A DNA stretch of 64,000 nucleotides from Gemmatimonadota bacterium. Lineage in GTDB: Bacteria > ARS69. The translations under genes and the position numbers were made by a program. The stretch's first letter is position 1; every line of letters begins with the position of its first letter. The notes under the pieces are model-generated. The model made no database searches. It was not told where the DNA came from and saw only the letters and a list, made by a program, of their open reading frames with translations. The stretch covers positions 101,821-165,820 of the forward strand of contig JASLLL010000002.1 in assembly GCA_030747075.1 (NCBI GenBank), read 5' to 3'. Below are positions 28,101 through 36,637 of the stretch, one piece after another.

Positions 28101-29425
28101 GAGGGTCCGGGTTCGTTGCTTTCGCCGCGTGCGCCGTCGTGGTGGTGTCGGCGGCGTCCTGCTCGTCCCCGGAAGCGGAACGCCCGCCCCGGTCCACCGT
28201 CGTCGCGCTGGACGGAGCGGACTGGCGGCTCGCGCTCCCTCTCGTGCGGCAGGGCAAGTTGCCGGTGCTGTCGGCACTGCTGCGAGCGGGTGCGTCGGGC
28301 ATCATGCTCTCCAACCCCGATTACAGCTGGTCTCCGGTTCTCTGGACGACCATCGCCACGGGCCGCCTTCCCGAACGCCACGGCGTCACGGCGTTCATGA
28401 CGAGCGTCCCCGGAATGGACCGCAAGATCCCGACGCCTTCCACCTCCCGAACCTGCCGCGCCCTATGGAATCTCTTTTCGGAGAGCGGCAGGACTGCGGG
28501 CTTCGTGGGCTGGTGGGTAACCTGGCCTGCGGAGGAAATCCGGGGATTCATGGTGTCCGACCACTTCTCCGTGTCCCGATTCGATCTGGGCCGGGACTTC
28601 GAGCGAGAGGTGGAAGAGCCGGTCTTCCAGGCCCGACAGACCTGGCCCGAGGAACTGGCGGCGGAACTGGCTCCGCTTCGCGTCCCGCGCGACTCCATCG
28701 GGGTCGACGATCTCTCGCGCTTCGCCGATCTTCCCGATGGCTACCGGTTTCCCGACCGCTTCCGGAAGTTCGACAAGGTGAGCGAGTTCTCCATCGCGCA
28801 CTCCGTGGACCGCACGCATCACGCGGCAGGCATGCATCTGCTTCGCCGGGAGTCTCCCGAACTGTTCGGCGTCTTCTACGAAGGCGTCGATGTCCTTCAG
28901 CATTTCCTCTGGGAGGACATGGATCCGGAAGGAGCGGGCACGGCCCCTTCCGTCCGGGAGCGCGAGATATTCGGAGAGACGATCGAACGCTACTACGCCT
29001 TCGCGGACGGGATGATCGGTGAACTCGTGGAGGCCGGAGGGAGCGAGCGGGCGGTGATGATCGTGAGTGACCACGGCTTTCAGCCGTCCACGGAACGCTA
29101 CGAGAAGAAGGGGATCTCCGGGGAGCACCGGCGGCAGTCGTTCTTTCTGTTTGCGGGGCCGGGCGTGCGCCGGGGCGTGCGTGCGGACTCCGTGGACGCC
29201 ATCGACATCACTCCGACGATTCTGGTGTACCACGGACTTCCCTGGGGCGAGGACATGGACGGAGTGCCGGCCGCACGCCTTCTGCGCGACGACTGGCGTG
29301 CCGCGCACCCCGTTCGGTCCGTCCCCACCTGGGAGACCGGACCGTGGAAGCGTCCGGAACTGCCGGAGGATCCCGCGACGCGTGATCTCGAAGAGCGAAT
29401 CCGATCACTGGGGTACATCGAATGA
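28097..29425 (+). CDS. Alkaline-phosphatase-superfamily lipoprotein 2 (type I phosphodiesterase-like)
   Basis: The 442-residue paralogue of the preceding gene starts at a GTG in that gene's stop codon (GTGA). Signal peptide and lipobox are AVVVVSAASCSS. Conserved features line up with copy 1: TVVALDGADWRLALPLV, DYSWSPVLWTTIATGRLPERHGV (probable nucleophile Ser), FVGWWVTWPAEEIRGFMVSDHF, FYEGVDVLQHFLWE, MIVSDHGFQPS and IDITPTILVYHGLPWGEDMDG. The C-terminus IRSLGYIE matches the other three. It lacks the Lys-rich insertion of copy 1. The shared GWWVTWPAEE phrase shows that the two arose by duplication. Confidence 0.83.
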   Translation: MRGSGFVAFAACAVVVVSAASCSSPEAERPPRSTVVALDGADWRLALPLVRQGKLPVLSALLRAGASGIMLSNPDYSWSPVLWTTIATGRLPERHGVTAFMTSVPGMDRKIPTPSTSRTCRALWNLFSESGRTAGFVGWWVTWPAEEIRGFMVSDHFSVSRFDLGRDFEREVEEPVFQARQTWPEELAAELAPLRVPRDSIGVDDLSRFADLPDGYRFPDRFRKFDKVSEFSIAHSVDRTHHAAGMHLLRRESPELFGVFYEGVDVLQHFLWEDMDPEGAGTAPSVREREIFGETIERYYAFADGMIGELVEAGGSERAVMIVSDHGFQPSTERYEKKGISGEHRRQSFFLFAGPGVRRGVRADSVDAIDITPTILVYHGLPWGEDMDGVPAARLLRDDWRAAHPVRSVPTWETGPWKRPELPEDPATRDLEERIRSLGYIE

Positions 29426-30771
29426 CAAGCGCGCGTGCCGTCCTTCTCGCCGCACTCCCGGCTGCGCTCCTCGCGGCCGGATGCACCGGCGGCAAAGAGC
29501 CACCCGTGGCGACGGACGCGCCACAGGTCATACTGATCACGCTCGACACATTCCGTGCGGACCACATGGGATGCGCCGGGAGCCCCACGGTGCGCACGCC
29601 CCGGCTGGACCAACTGGCGCGACGCGGCACGCAGTGGAGCGGGGCCGTCACCCCCATCCCGCTGACGACGCCCTCGCACGCGTCGATCCTGAGCGGCGCC
29701 CACCCGCGCGACCACGGACTGGTCGCCAACCGGATGCGCCTCAGGCCCTCCGTCGCGACGATCCCTTCGGTGCTCGGCGCGCGGGGCCTGAACTCCGCCG
29801 CGGTCGTGTCCAGCCCGATCGTTCTGGGCCGTGAACTCGGCCTCGACCGGGGCTTTGCGAAGTACCGGATCATCCCGGAGCAGTACCGCCTGGCCCCCGG
29901 GCAGGGCGTCTGGACCACAAACGCCGCGCTGGAACTCCTGTCCGGGAATCCGGACTTCCTGTGGGTCCACTACTTCGACGCCCACCTGCCCTATACACCG
30001 CCCGCGCCGATGGGACTCCTGTACGGCGTGCCGGGGCCGTACGGATCGGGCGAGGACCTTCACGAAGCCCAGACGCGCTTTCGGGAAGGCCCCGAACCCG
30101 CGCGCGAAGAGGTACAAGCCATGACCGCGCGCTATGCGGCGGAGGTGACCTTCCTCGATGCCTGCGTCGGGACGGTGGTGCGGGCCGCTCCCGGCGCCAC
30201 CATCCTTCTGACCGCGGACCACGGCGAAGGGCTCTTCGATCACGATCGCTACTTCGGACACGACATCCACCTCTATGAACCTTCCCTGCGCGTGCCCCTT
30301 CTCGCGGCCGGAGCCGGAGTCGATGCGGGGCGCCTTGTGCAGACGGGAGTTGCCACGACCGATGTCGCGCCGACGATCCTGGCGATGTTCGGGATGGACG
30401 CCCCTTCCGGCATGACCGGGCGGGACCTCCTGCGTGACCCCCCCGGCGAGGGCGACGCACCGCCGCTCTTCGCGGAGACGCACCCTCTTCCGGAGAAGGG
30501 CAGGCCGCTCTACGCGCTTCGCACGGAGAAGCACAAGGTCGTCTGGGAGCCGAGAGCGGGCCGGTGGCGCTACTACGATCTCGTCGCCGACCCGGCGGAG
30601 CAGACCGACCTGAGCGAGGAGCGGTCACAGTATCTGGAGATGCTGGAGTCCGACCTGCGACGGGATCTCACCAGCCGCCCACCGCTGGGCGCCCGGCCGA
30701 TCCGCGCGGAATCCGCCGAAGAGGAGGCGAATGTGCGCGACGCGCTCCGGAGCCTGGGGTACGTGAATTGA
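29422..30771 (+). CDS. Sulfatase-like lipoprotein 3 with Thr at the nucleophile position
   Basis: The 449-residue sulfatase-fold lipoprotein (lipobox LLAAGCTG) overlaps copy 2 by 4 nt (ATGA). Motifs are VILITLDTFRADHMGCAGSPTVRTPRLDQLA and IPLTTPSHASILSGAHPRDHGL. Where true sulfatases have Cys or Ser in CxPSR for conversion to formylglycine, this protein has TTPSH, so Thr is the likely nucleophile. That favours phosphodiester or phosphoglycerol chemistry over sulfate ester cleavage. ILLTADHGEGLFDH and GHDIHLYEPSLRVPLLAAG give the remaining metal ligands. The C-terminus is LRSLGYVN. Confidence 0.82.
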   Translation: MTSARAVLLAALPAALLAAGCTGGKEPPVATDAPQVILITLDTFRADHMGCAGSPTVRTPRLDQLARRGTQWSGAVTPIPLTTPSHASILSGAHPRDHGLVANRMRLRPSVATIPSVLGARGLNSAAVVSSPIVLGRELGLDRGFAKYRIIPEQYRLAPGQGVWTTNAALELLSGNPDFLWVHYFDAHLPYTPPAPMGLLYGVPGPYGSGEDLHEAQTRFREGPEPAREEVQAMTARYAAEVTFLDACVGTVVRAAPGATILLTADHGEGLFDHDRYFGHDIHLYEPSLRVPLLAAGAGVDAGRLVQTGVATTDVAPTILAMFGMDAPSGMTGRDLLRDPPGEGDAPPLFAETHPLPEKGRPLYALRTEKHKVVWEPRAGRWRYYDLVADPAEQTDLSEERSQYLEMLESDLRRDLTSRPPLGARPIRAESAEEEANVRDALRSLGYVN

Positions 30772-32000
30772 CCGTGTGGCGGGCGCACCTCGCGCCACTT
30801 GCCGCGGCGGCGGTGGTGACGCTGTCCGGATGCGGCGGTCGCGCGGACGACGGGCGCATCTTCCTTCTGGTGACTGTGGACACGCTCCGCGCCGATCATC
30901 TGGGAGAGTGGGGGTACCCGCGCGGCACGACGCCCGTTCTCGATCGACTGGCCGCCGGGTCGGTGGTCTTCGCTGAGTGCGCGTCCGTATCCTCGTGGAC
31001 CATGCCCGCAATGGGCACGATCGCGACGGGACTGCGCCCTGCCGAGCACGGCCTGGTGTACTGGCACCTCCCGCTGGCCGATGTCCCTGCGACGCTGGCG
31101 GAGGTTCTGGAAGATGCCGGCATCGCCACGGCCTTCTTCGGCAATCCCATCCCGAGGCTCCGCGGGCTCCAGCGCGGCTTCGGAAGATGGGAGACTCGCG
31201 ACGGCGACGACCTCACCGCCTGCCGGGACGCCGCGCGCTGGCTTCAAGAGAACCGGGACCGCGATCGCTTCCTGTGGGTGCATCTGCTTGCGCCGCACGC
31301 CCCGTATGATCCACTCCCGCAGACCGTCCCTCCGCGCGGCGGCCACGGCATGACGGACCTCTACGACGGCGAGATTCGAACCGCCGACCTCTTTCTGAAG
31401 GAACTCCTGCGCGCGGCGGGCCCGGAAGCGGCGGTGCTCGTGACCGCGGATCACGGAGAGTCGCTGGAGGAGCGACGCGAATTCCGATACGACCACGGAC
31501 GGTTCCTCTACGAAGAACTCCTGCGCATTCCCCTGATCCTCCGCCTGCCCGGGGAGGCCGCGGCTCTTCGGCGGGATCGAGTCTCGCTGGCGGATGTTGC
31601 GCCGACCATCTGTGATTGGTTCGGCACCGCGCCGCCGGGCGGCTCCTTCGGAAAGTCATTGCTCGCGGGCACGCGTGAGCCGGACCGGGTGTCGTTCGCC
31701 TCGGTCGTGGAGGATGACCCCCCGCGACATCGCGACACGCGCTGGTCCGTTCGCGCGGGCCGATGGAAGTCGGTCTTCAACGAAACGCGCGGCACGGTCC
31801 GCCTCTTCGATCTGGACGCCGACCCGATGGAGACCGCCGACCTTTCCGCTGCCAATCCTTCGGAGACCGAGCGGGCCAGAGCTCTCCTCGACGAATGGAT
31901 CCACCGCGCGCCCATGCCCGACATCCCGTTTGAGCGGCGCTTCTCCCGCGAAGAGCTCGACCGCCTGAAAAGCCTGGGTTATCTGGGCGGCTCCCCGTAG
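30768..32000 (+). CDS. Sulfatase-like lipoprotein 4 with non-canonical nucleophile motif
   Basis: The last of the four tandem superfamily members (410 residues). The start is taken as the TTG overlapping the previous stop (TTGA); a GTG two codons later is equally possible. Signal and lipobox are AAAAVVTLSGCGG. It keeps FLLVTVDTLRADHLGEWGYPRGTTPVLDRLA and LVTADHGESLEERREF. The nucleophile region reads SSWTMPAMGTIATGLRP, so the CxPSR box of sulfatases is absent and Thr is again at the expected position. It ends LKSLGYLGGSP. It is followed by a probable promoter for the next gene, so this is likely the end of the cassette. Confidence 0.8.
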   Translation: MTVWRAHLAPLAAAAVVTLSGCGGRADDGRIFLLVTVDTLRADHLGEWGYPRGTTPVLDRLAAGSVVFAECASVSSWTMPAMGTIATGLRPAEHGLVYWHLPLADVPATLAEVLEDAGIATAFFGNPIPRLRGLQRGFGRWETRDGDDLTACRDAARWLQENRDRDRFLWVHLLAPHAPYDPLPQTVPPRGGHGMTDLYDGEIRTADLFLKELLRAAGPEAAVLVTADHGESLEERREFRYDHGRFLYEELLRIPLILRLPGEAAALRRDRVSLADVAPTICDWFGTAPPGGSFGKSLLAGTREPDRVSFASVVEDDPPRHRDTRWSVRAGRWKSVFNETRGTVRLFDLDADPMETADLSAANPSETERARALLDEWIHRAPMPDIPFERRFSREELDRLKSLGYLGGSP

Positions 32001-32008
32001 CGGCCCTC

Positions 32009-32038
32009 TTGTTTCCCGGGGGGGGAACACGATACAAT
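32009..32038 (+). promoter_or_regulatory. Candidate promoter for the PNGase F-like gene
   Basis: TTGTTT, 18-bp spacer, TACAAT. The -10 is near consensus. Transcription would start near 32045, some 50 nt before the ATG. The run of eight or more G in the spacer is unusual. Confidence 0.42.
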
Positions 32039-32093
32039 CGGGTTGTCGTCGTCGGCACTTCGGCGTGCCTCCTCCAGAATCCAGGAGAGCGTG

Positions 32094-33449
32094 ATGGAAC
32101 CCCGCCCCGCCCGATCCCGGTTTGCGTTGGCCCTTCTCGTCTGTCTGGTGGCCGTCCCTGCTGCGGCCGCACCGGGTGACACCACCTGGGTCCGTACTTT
32201 TCAGGAGGACTTCATCAACTGGGCCACCCCCCACGACAGCTCGTTCACCTTCCCCGACGATCCCTTCGCGTATTCGCAAGTGGTGCTCTTCTACACGATC
32301 GGCTGCCCGACCTCCCCGGGGGACTGCGACCCGTGGGACCGGCTCGGGTACCTGCAGGTGGTGGGAGACACCGAGATGACGGAGATCGCCCGCATCGTCA
32401 CACCGTATGACATCACCGGAGGCGGCGGTCCGGGCACATGCACCTGGGAGATCAATGTCTCGCCGTACAAGACCCTTCTCACGGGAGAAGTCACGCTCCG
32501 GAACTACATCGAAAGCTGGATCGGAGGAACGCGCGGGTGGCTTGCCACGCTGGACTTTGCGTTCATTGAAGGGGAACGCGAATACGAACCCTACCGTGTG
32601 GCCAACCTGTGGCAGGCGGGGCACGCCACCTACGGCGACCCGGACAACCCCGTGGATGCGGCCTTCCAGCCCATGACCATCCCCACCGATCCCGCCACCG
32701 CGAAGATCAAGGTGCGCGTGCTCGCAAGCGGACACGGACAGGGCAACACGGACAACTGCGCGGAGTTCTGCCGGAAAGAGCACTCTCTGATTGCGGGCGG
32801 CGACACCTACTCGCACAACCTCTGGCGTACGGACTGCTCGGTGAATCCGTGCAGCCCGCAGGGAGGCACCTGGACTTTCGCCCGCGCGGGATGGTGCCCG
32901 GGAGCGGATGTGAAGCCGTGGAATGTGGACATCACGTCTTCCTTCACCCCCGGCCAGCCGATCACGCTGGACTATGACATCGAGCCGTATGAGAACTTCT
33001 GCAGACCGTCGAATCCGGATTGCGTCAGCGGTTCCACCTGCGCCGACTGCGACTACAACTACACCGGGCACACGCAACCGCACTACACCATCCGCGCGCA
33101 GGCCATTCTCTATTACCTCCGAACCTCGGTCACCGGAGCGGGAGAGCAGGGGAACGCCGAAACGGCGTCCGGACGCTCCATGAATGTGAACGCATCTCCC
33201 AACCCCTTCTCAGGTTCCACCACGCTGACCGGTACCGTGAGCCGACCGGGCCGCGTCCGCGTGACCATCCACGACGCGTCGGGAAGGCTCGTCCGGGCGA
33301 TGTCCCGCTTCCAGGCCGTACCCGGCACCCTGGCGGTTCCATGGGACGGCCGCGACACGGAGGGGACACCCGTGGCCGCGGGGACTTACTTCGCGCGGAT
33401 GATCGCCGACGGCACCGGGTCGGTGGCGAAGGTGGTCGTGATTCGGTAA
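32094..33449 (+). CDS. Secreted PNGase F-like glycoamidase with C-terminal sorting domain
   Basis: The start ATG has AGGAG close upstream; the 451-residue product begins with a signal peptide (LALLVCLVAVPAAAA). The central part matches the two-domain peptide-N-glycosidase F fold as I remember it: YTIGCPTSPGDCDPWDRLGYLQV, then ASGHGQGNTDNCAEFCRKEH and NPCSPQGGTWTFARAGWCPGADVKPW. PNGase F cleaves the Asn-GlcNAc bond of N-glycoproteins. The acidic residues expected for catalysis cannot be assigned without an alignment. The last 80 residues are a FlgD-like Ig sorting domain (ASPNPFSGSTTLTG, IHDASGRLVRAM, AAGTYFARMIADG) ending VVVIR, implying surface delivery. It is monocistronic, between the phosphatase-like cassette and a hairpin. 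Confidence 0.8.
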   Translation: MEPRPARSRFALALLVCLVAVPAAAAPGDTTWVRTFQEDFINWATPHDSSFTFPDDPFAYSQVVLFYTIGCPTSPGDCDPWDRLGYLQVVGDTEMTEIARIVTPYDITGGGGPGTCTWEINVSPYKTLLTGEVTLRNYIESWIGGTRGWLATLDFAFIEGEREYEPYRVANLWQAGHATYGDPDNPVDAAFQPMTIPTDPATAKIKVRVLASGHGQGNTDNCAEFCRKEHSLIAGGDTYSHNLWRTDCSVNPCSPQGGTWTFARAGWCPGADVKPWNVDITSSFTPGQPITLDYDIEPYENFCRPSNPDCVSGSTCADCDYNYTGHTQPHYTIRAQAILYYLRTSVTGAGEQGNAETASGRSMNVNASPNPFSGSTTLTGTVSRPGRVRVTIHDASGRLVRAMSRFQAVPGTLAVPWDGRDTEGTPVAAGTYFARMIADGTGSVAKVVVIR

Positions 33450-33518
33450 TGGCGGCGGTGCACTCTGCGTGCAGGACGCGGAGCCGCACCAGAATATGCA
33501 AGGCGCCCCATTGTGCGG

Positions 33519-33552
33519 GCCGGCTTCGCGCCCGGCCGGACGCGAAGCCGGC
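33519..33552. terminator. Strong bidirectional hairpin between convergent genes
   Basis: A perfect 12-bp stem (GCCGGCTTCGCG paired with CGCGAAGCCGGC) with a 10-nt loop lies between the PNGase-like gene and the minus-strand mini-gene. No T-run follows on either strand, but position and stability suggest transcription termination or mRNA end protection. Confidence 0.5.
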
Positions 33553-33572
33553 CAGGCGCATCCGGTCTCTTC

Positions 33573-33788
33573 TCAGCGCAACATCAGCATCTTCTGCGCT
33601 CCGGAGATCTCGCCGTCGACGAGAATTCGGACGAAGTAGACGCCACTCGGCATGGCTTCATCCAGTGTGTCAATCGGGAGCCGCTCCCATCCCGGAGCGA
33701 CCGCCGATCCGGCCGCCAGCCATACCAGCATGACCGGCAGCAGGAGTGACCCGCATCGTTGAACCCAACCGGTGGGTTCGCCTTTCAT
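33573..33788 (-). pseudogene. Mini-gene: signal peptide joined directly to the end of a sorting tail
   Basis: The 71-residue frame has a strong ribosome binding site (AGGAGG, 7 nt before ATG) and an intact signal peptide (SLLLPVMLVWLAAGSAVA). It then contains only about 40 residues, ending MPSGVYFVRILVDGEISGAQ plus KMLMLR. This end matches the last two strands of the FlgD-like sorting domain seen in the neighbouring S1 peptidase (SAGVYFYRLEAEG...MSVLR). The catalytic or binding body expected in between is missing, as if removed by an in-frame deletion. It could be a decayed gene or a genuine tiny exported peptide. Confidence 0.55.
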
Positions 33789-33881
33789 GAGCAACCTCCT
33801 CTGTGCACGGAAACTCCCGCCATGCGAAGCCATCGGCTACGCCCCGGGCGACGATACCCGGCTGAGAACCCCGGAACAAGC

Positions 33882-33911
33882 GCGGCCCCCGGGGAACCCC
33901 CCGGAGGCCGC
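33882..33911 (-). terminator. Hairpin after the S1 peptidase gene
   Basis: GCGGCC and GGCCGC arms, extended by a CCGGGG/CCCCGG inner stem, lie about 30 bp past the stop of the S1 peptidase on the minus strand. A short T-containing stretch (GCTTGTTCC) follows. A factor-independent terminator is plausible. Confidence 0.45.
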
Positions 33912-33939
33912 GTCAAAGTCAAGAGGAAGTAGCCACGGC

Positions 33940-36498
33940 TTACCGAAGAACGCTCATCCTCTGCATCTCCGTCCGGCCCTCCGCTTCCAGCCGGTAGAAA
34001 TACACCCCCGCCGACACGAGACGGCCGGCTGAGTCCCGCCCGTCCCAGCGAGCCGTGTGGCTCCCGGCCTTGTGGACTCCATCCACAAGCGTCCGCACGA
34101 GGCGCCCGGACACATCAAACACATCCAGCCGTGCCGTGGAACTGCCGCTCAGGTGGAAAGAGATTTCCGTCACGCCGTCAAAGGGGTTCGGGCGGTTCGC
34201 GGAGAGAAACTCCCCGGAGGCCGCCTGGGAGACTTCGCCCACGCCGGTCTGCGTGTCTTCGCAGACGGTGCAGGCCCCCTGAAGGACCGGCGTCGTGTCG
34301 AGCGACCAGCTGGTCACGCTTCCGGTATCGCTGCCCGCATGATCCGACACCGTCAGCGTCCAGGTTCCGGAGACATTCTGACCGTTGAACGCACTCAATG
34401 ACGCAAAGGGTGCGCCCGTCCCCGAGTACCACGGCGTCGTACCGGAGCAGTGGCTCTCCAGATTCACGCCGGACGCGTCGTCAAAGGTGACGGCCATGTC
34501 GTTGTCGCTGCATCCGTATCCGGAAGTGGTTCGTCCCGGGCGATCCAGCAGCGTCACGGAAGTCCCGGAAGGGCTCTGCAACACGATCTTCAGGTCGCCG
34601 ACATAGCTGTGGTTGATCGAGACATTCACATTCACATCCGACAGCGTGAAGCTCGATCCCACATCCAGCGTTGTGGAAACACCGGCGGAGCTGTTGTCCG
34701 GAATCGACGCCGGAAGCCCGGACGGCATGAGCTGCTCTCCCACAGTGCCGCTGAAGGAGTGCGACCAGGGGCCGCCCTCGGCGCTGCTGACGGAAAGGTC
34801 CAGCGCGATGGTTGTCCCGCAGGCGATGGTCGGGTCCAACTCCAGCGTGAAGTGCGGCGATTGGCTGGTGGCCACCGTGCCATTCGCCATGTTCGACCAG
34901 GAAGCCGTTCCGTCCGTGACGCTCACCCCGGGTGTTGAAGAGGACAGAACTCCCTGAATGCCGGTGTGGTCTCCGCCGGATGCGCGAAGGTCCACACTCA
35001 CGGTGATCGTTTCGCCCGGTTCCCAGATCCCGTTCACATTGGCTGCGCTGGACGGGCAAGCGTCGGTGGATGCTTCGGCGACGAACTGCAGACTGCCGAT
35101 GCCGGACGGATACGATCCCGCAACACTCGATGCGCCGGTGTTGCCCGGATCCAGCCAGTCCTTCAGACGCGCCGACGACGAAGACCCGTTCCACGCCACG
35201 GAGAACTTCCCGTAGCAGTCGTAGTTGATGTTGCTGCACGACGCCAGACCCCCCGAAAGGAAACCGACCAGAGAGTGCGTGCCGGAATCCCACAGCCCGG
35301 AACCGGAAGACCCCGGCTCGGTGGTGCCGTCTTCCCAGTCATCGACATACCAGTGAGTGTTCGACCCCCCGCTCCCGATGCAGCTGTTCCCCGTGGAGAG
35401 AGAGTTCGTGTTGAAGCTGATGGCTTTCTCGTCCGTGTTCGGATGATGAATGCCGACGCTCCCGCCCGGGGTGGACCCGGAGTTGTCCCACCCGGCGTAG
35501 TACACCTGATAGGCCGGGTTTGGATCGGAGTTCAGCTCCACAAGGCAGAAGTCCACATCCGAACGCCGGGCACGGAAAGTGGCCCCCGACTGGTTCTGTG
35601 AAAGAGACCCCCCGGAAAGCGCCCCGCAACTGGGGGACTCGTAGTTCCAGTAGACCACCAGACTCGATGCGTTCCCGGAAGTCACGCCGCAGTGGTTCGC
35701 GGTCAGGAAGTAGTTCCGGAAGTCCCCGTTGGTGTTGTTCACCATGGACCCGGTACACATGAGGCTGCCGCCGGTCGAGTACACGGCCACGCTCTGGATT
35801 TCATCGCGCCAGGGATCTCCCTCGGGGCAGATCACATCGTTGTTGCACCAGCCCTGCCGCCCGCCGGGCACCTGAAGATGGAAGAGGTCCCGGTATCCGT
35901 ACCCGACATGAGTCAGTTCGAATCGCGGCTCGGCCTTGACCTTCTCCGGCACCAGCATTTCCAGCACGCACTCATCGCCGGGAACGACCGGCAACCAGAG
36001 TTCGCCGGTTTCCGTGACATCTTCCGCCGTATACGGCCCCTGATAGTAGTCCCGCACTCGGCTGCTCACATGAATGGTGGCGCCATACGGGAGATTGCAG
36101 GATGCGAAGCCCAGATTCAGATCCGTCGCGCCGGGCGCACGGATGGCAAGCCGCCAGAGGCGCTCGCCGGTGGGAAGCGTCTCCCGGGTGCCGTGGCTCG
36201 ACGGCGTCACGAAGACATCCATCGGTTCCGCATAGCGGATCGGGCCCGGGGAAGTCATCGAAGCGGCCTCGTCTTCCGAGAGAAGCGCCGACACATCCAA
36301 CCGAGGAAGCTCAAGAACCTCCACGCCGGAGGGGGCGGCCCCCATCCCGAGAAGAGATGCGGGAGGAGAACTCATTCCGGCCGAGGCGGGGAGTACCGAT
36401 GCCAGCAGGAACAGAAGGGCAAGAGAACACGAAGTCAGGGAAGCAGGCGAGAGCGGAGCGCTCTGGCGCACAGTCGCACGGGTGTTGCCCGGATGCAT
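33940..36498 (-). CDS. Secreted lysyl-endopeptidase-like S1 protease with P-domain and sorting tail
   Basis: The start MHPGNTRATVRQ has AAGGAG upstream; 852 residues. A signal peptide (LALLFLLASVLPASAG) is followed by a propeptide-like region to about residue 230. The trypsin-fold domain resembles Achromobacter protease I: CTGSMVNNTNGDFRNYFLTANHCG (catalytic His), RRSDVDFCLVELN (Asp) and TTEPGSSGSGLWDSG (Ser). Next come an Ig-like linker and a proprotein-convertase P-domain (VNVSINHSYVGDLKIVLQSP, DDASGVNLESHCSG, FNGQNVSGTWTLTVSDHAG). The end is a FlgD-like sorting domain (NRPNPFDGVTEISFHL, VFDVSGRLVRTL) finishing MSVLR. All catalytic residues are present. The protein is exported and probably surface-bound or released. 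Confidence 0.88.
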   Translation of the reverse strand: MHPGNTRATVRQSAPLSPASLTSCSLALLFLLASVLPASAGMSSPPASLLGMGAAPSGVEVLELPRLDVSALLSEDEAASMTSPGPIRYAEPMDVFVTPSSHGTRETLPTGERLWRLAIRAPGATDLNLGFASCNLPYGATIHVSSRVRDYYQGPYTAEDVTETGELWLPVVPGDECVLEMLVPEKVKAEPRFELTHVGYGYRDLFHLQVPGGRQGWCNNDVICPEGDPWRDEIQSVAVYSTGGSLMCTGSMVNNTNGDFRNYFLTANHCGVTSGNASSLVVYWNYESPSCGALSGGSLSQNQSGATFRARRSDVDFCLVELNSDPNPAYQVYYAGWDNSGSTPGGSVGIHHPNTDEKAISFNTNSLSTGNSCIGSGGSNTHWYVDDWEDGTTEPGSSGSGLWDSGTHSLVGFLSGGLASCSNINYDCYGKFSVAWNGSSSSARLKDWLDPGNTGASSVAGSYPSGIGSLQFVAEASTDACPSSAANVNGIWEPGETITVSVDLRASGGDHTGIQGVLSSSTPGVSVTDGTASWSNMANGTVATSQSPHFTLELDPTIACGTTIALDLSVSSAEGGPWSHSFSGTVGEQLMPSGLPASIPDNSSAGVSTTLDVGSSFTLSDVNVNVSINHSYVGDLKIVLQSPSGTSVTLLDRPGRTTSGYGCSDNDMAVTFDDASGVNLESHCSGTTPWYSGTGAPFASLSAFNGQNVSGTWTLTVSDHAGSDTGSVTSWSLDTTPVLQGACTVCEDTQTGVGEVSQAASGEFLSANRPNPFDGVTEISFHLSGSSTARLDVFDVSGRLVRTLVDGVHKAGSHTARWDGRDSAGRLVSAGVYFYRLEAEGRTEMQRMSVLR

Positions 36499-36571
36499 CC
36501 GGTATCTCCTTGGTGGCAGGTCCGTGGGGGGGGTACGCAAGGGTACCACAGATGGCCGCCCGGATGAAACA

Positions 36572-36601
36572 CGCCCGCCCCTCCATGTGAAGAGACGGGC
36601 G
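36572..36601 (-). terminator. Terminator-like hairpin after the cytochrome operon
   Basis: CGCCCG and CGGGCG arms flank a CTC/GAG inner pairing. On the minus strand the hairpin is followed by TGTTTCATC and lies about 40 bp beyond the stop of the nonaheme cytochrome gene. Confidence 0.42.
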
Positions 36602-36637
36602 CAGTCGTCTGAGGTCAGTCTCCGTCCGGGGAAAGAA

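Noticed and set aside
33020..33733. Plus-strand frame running through the PNGase sorting domain and past its stop
   Set aside because: Out of frame with the real gene, Arg/His-rich and overlapping a strong hairpin.
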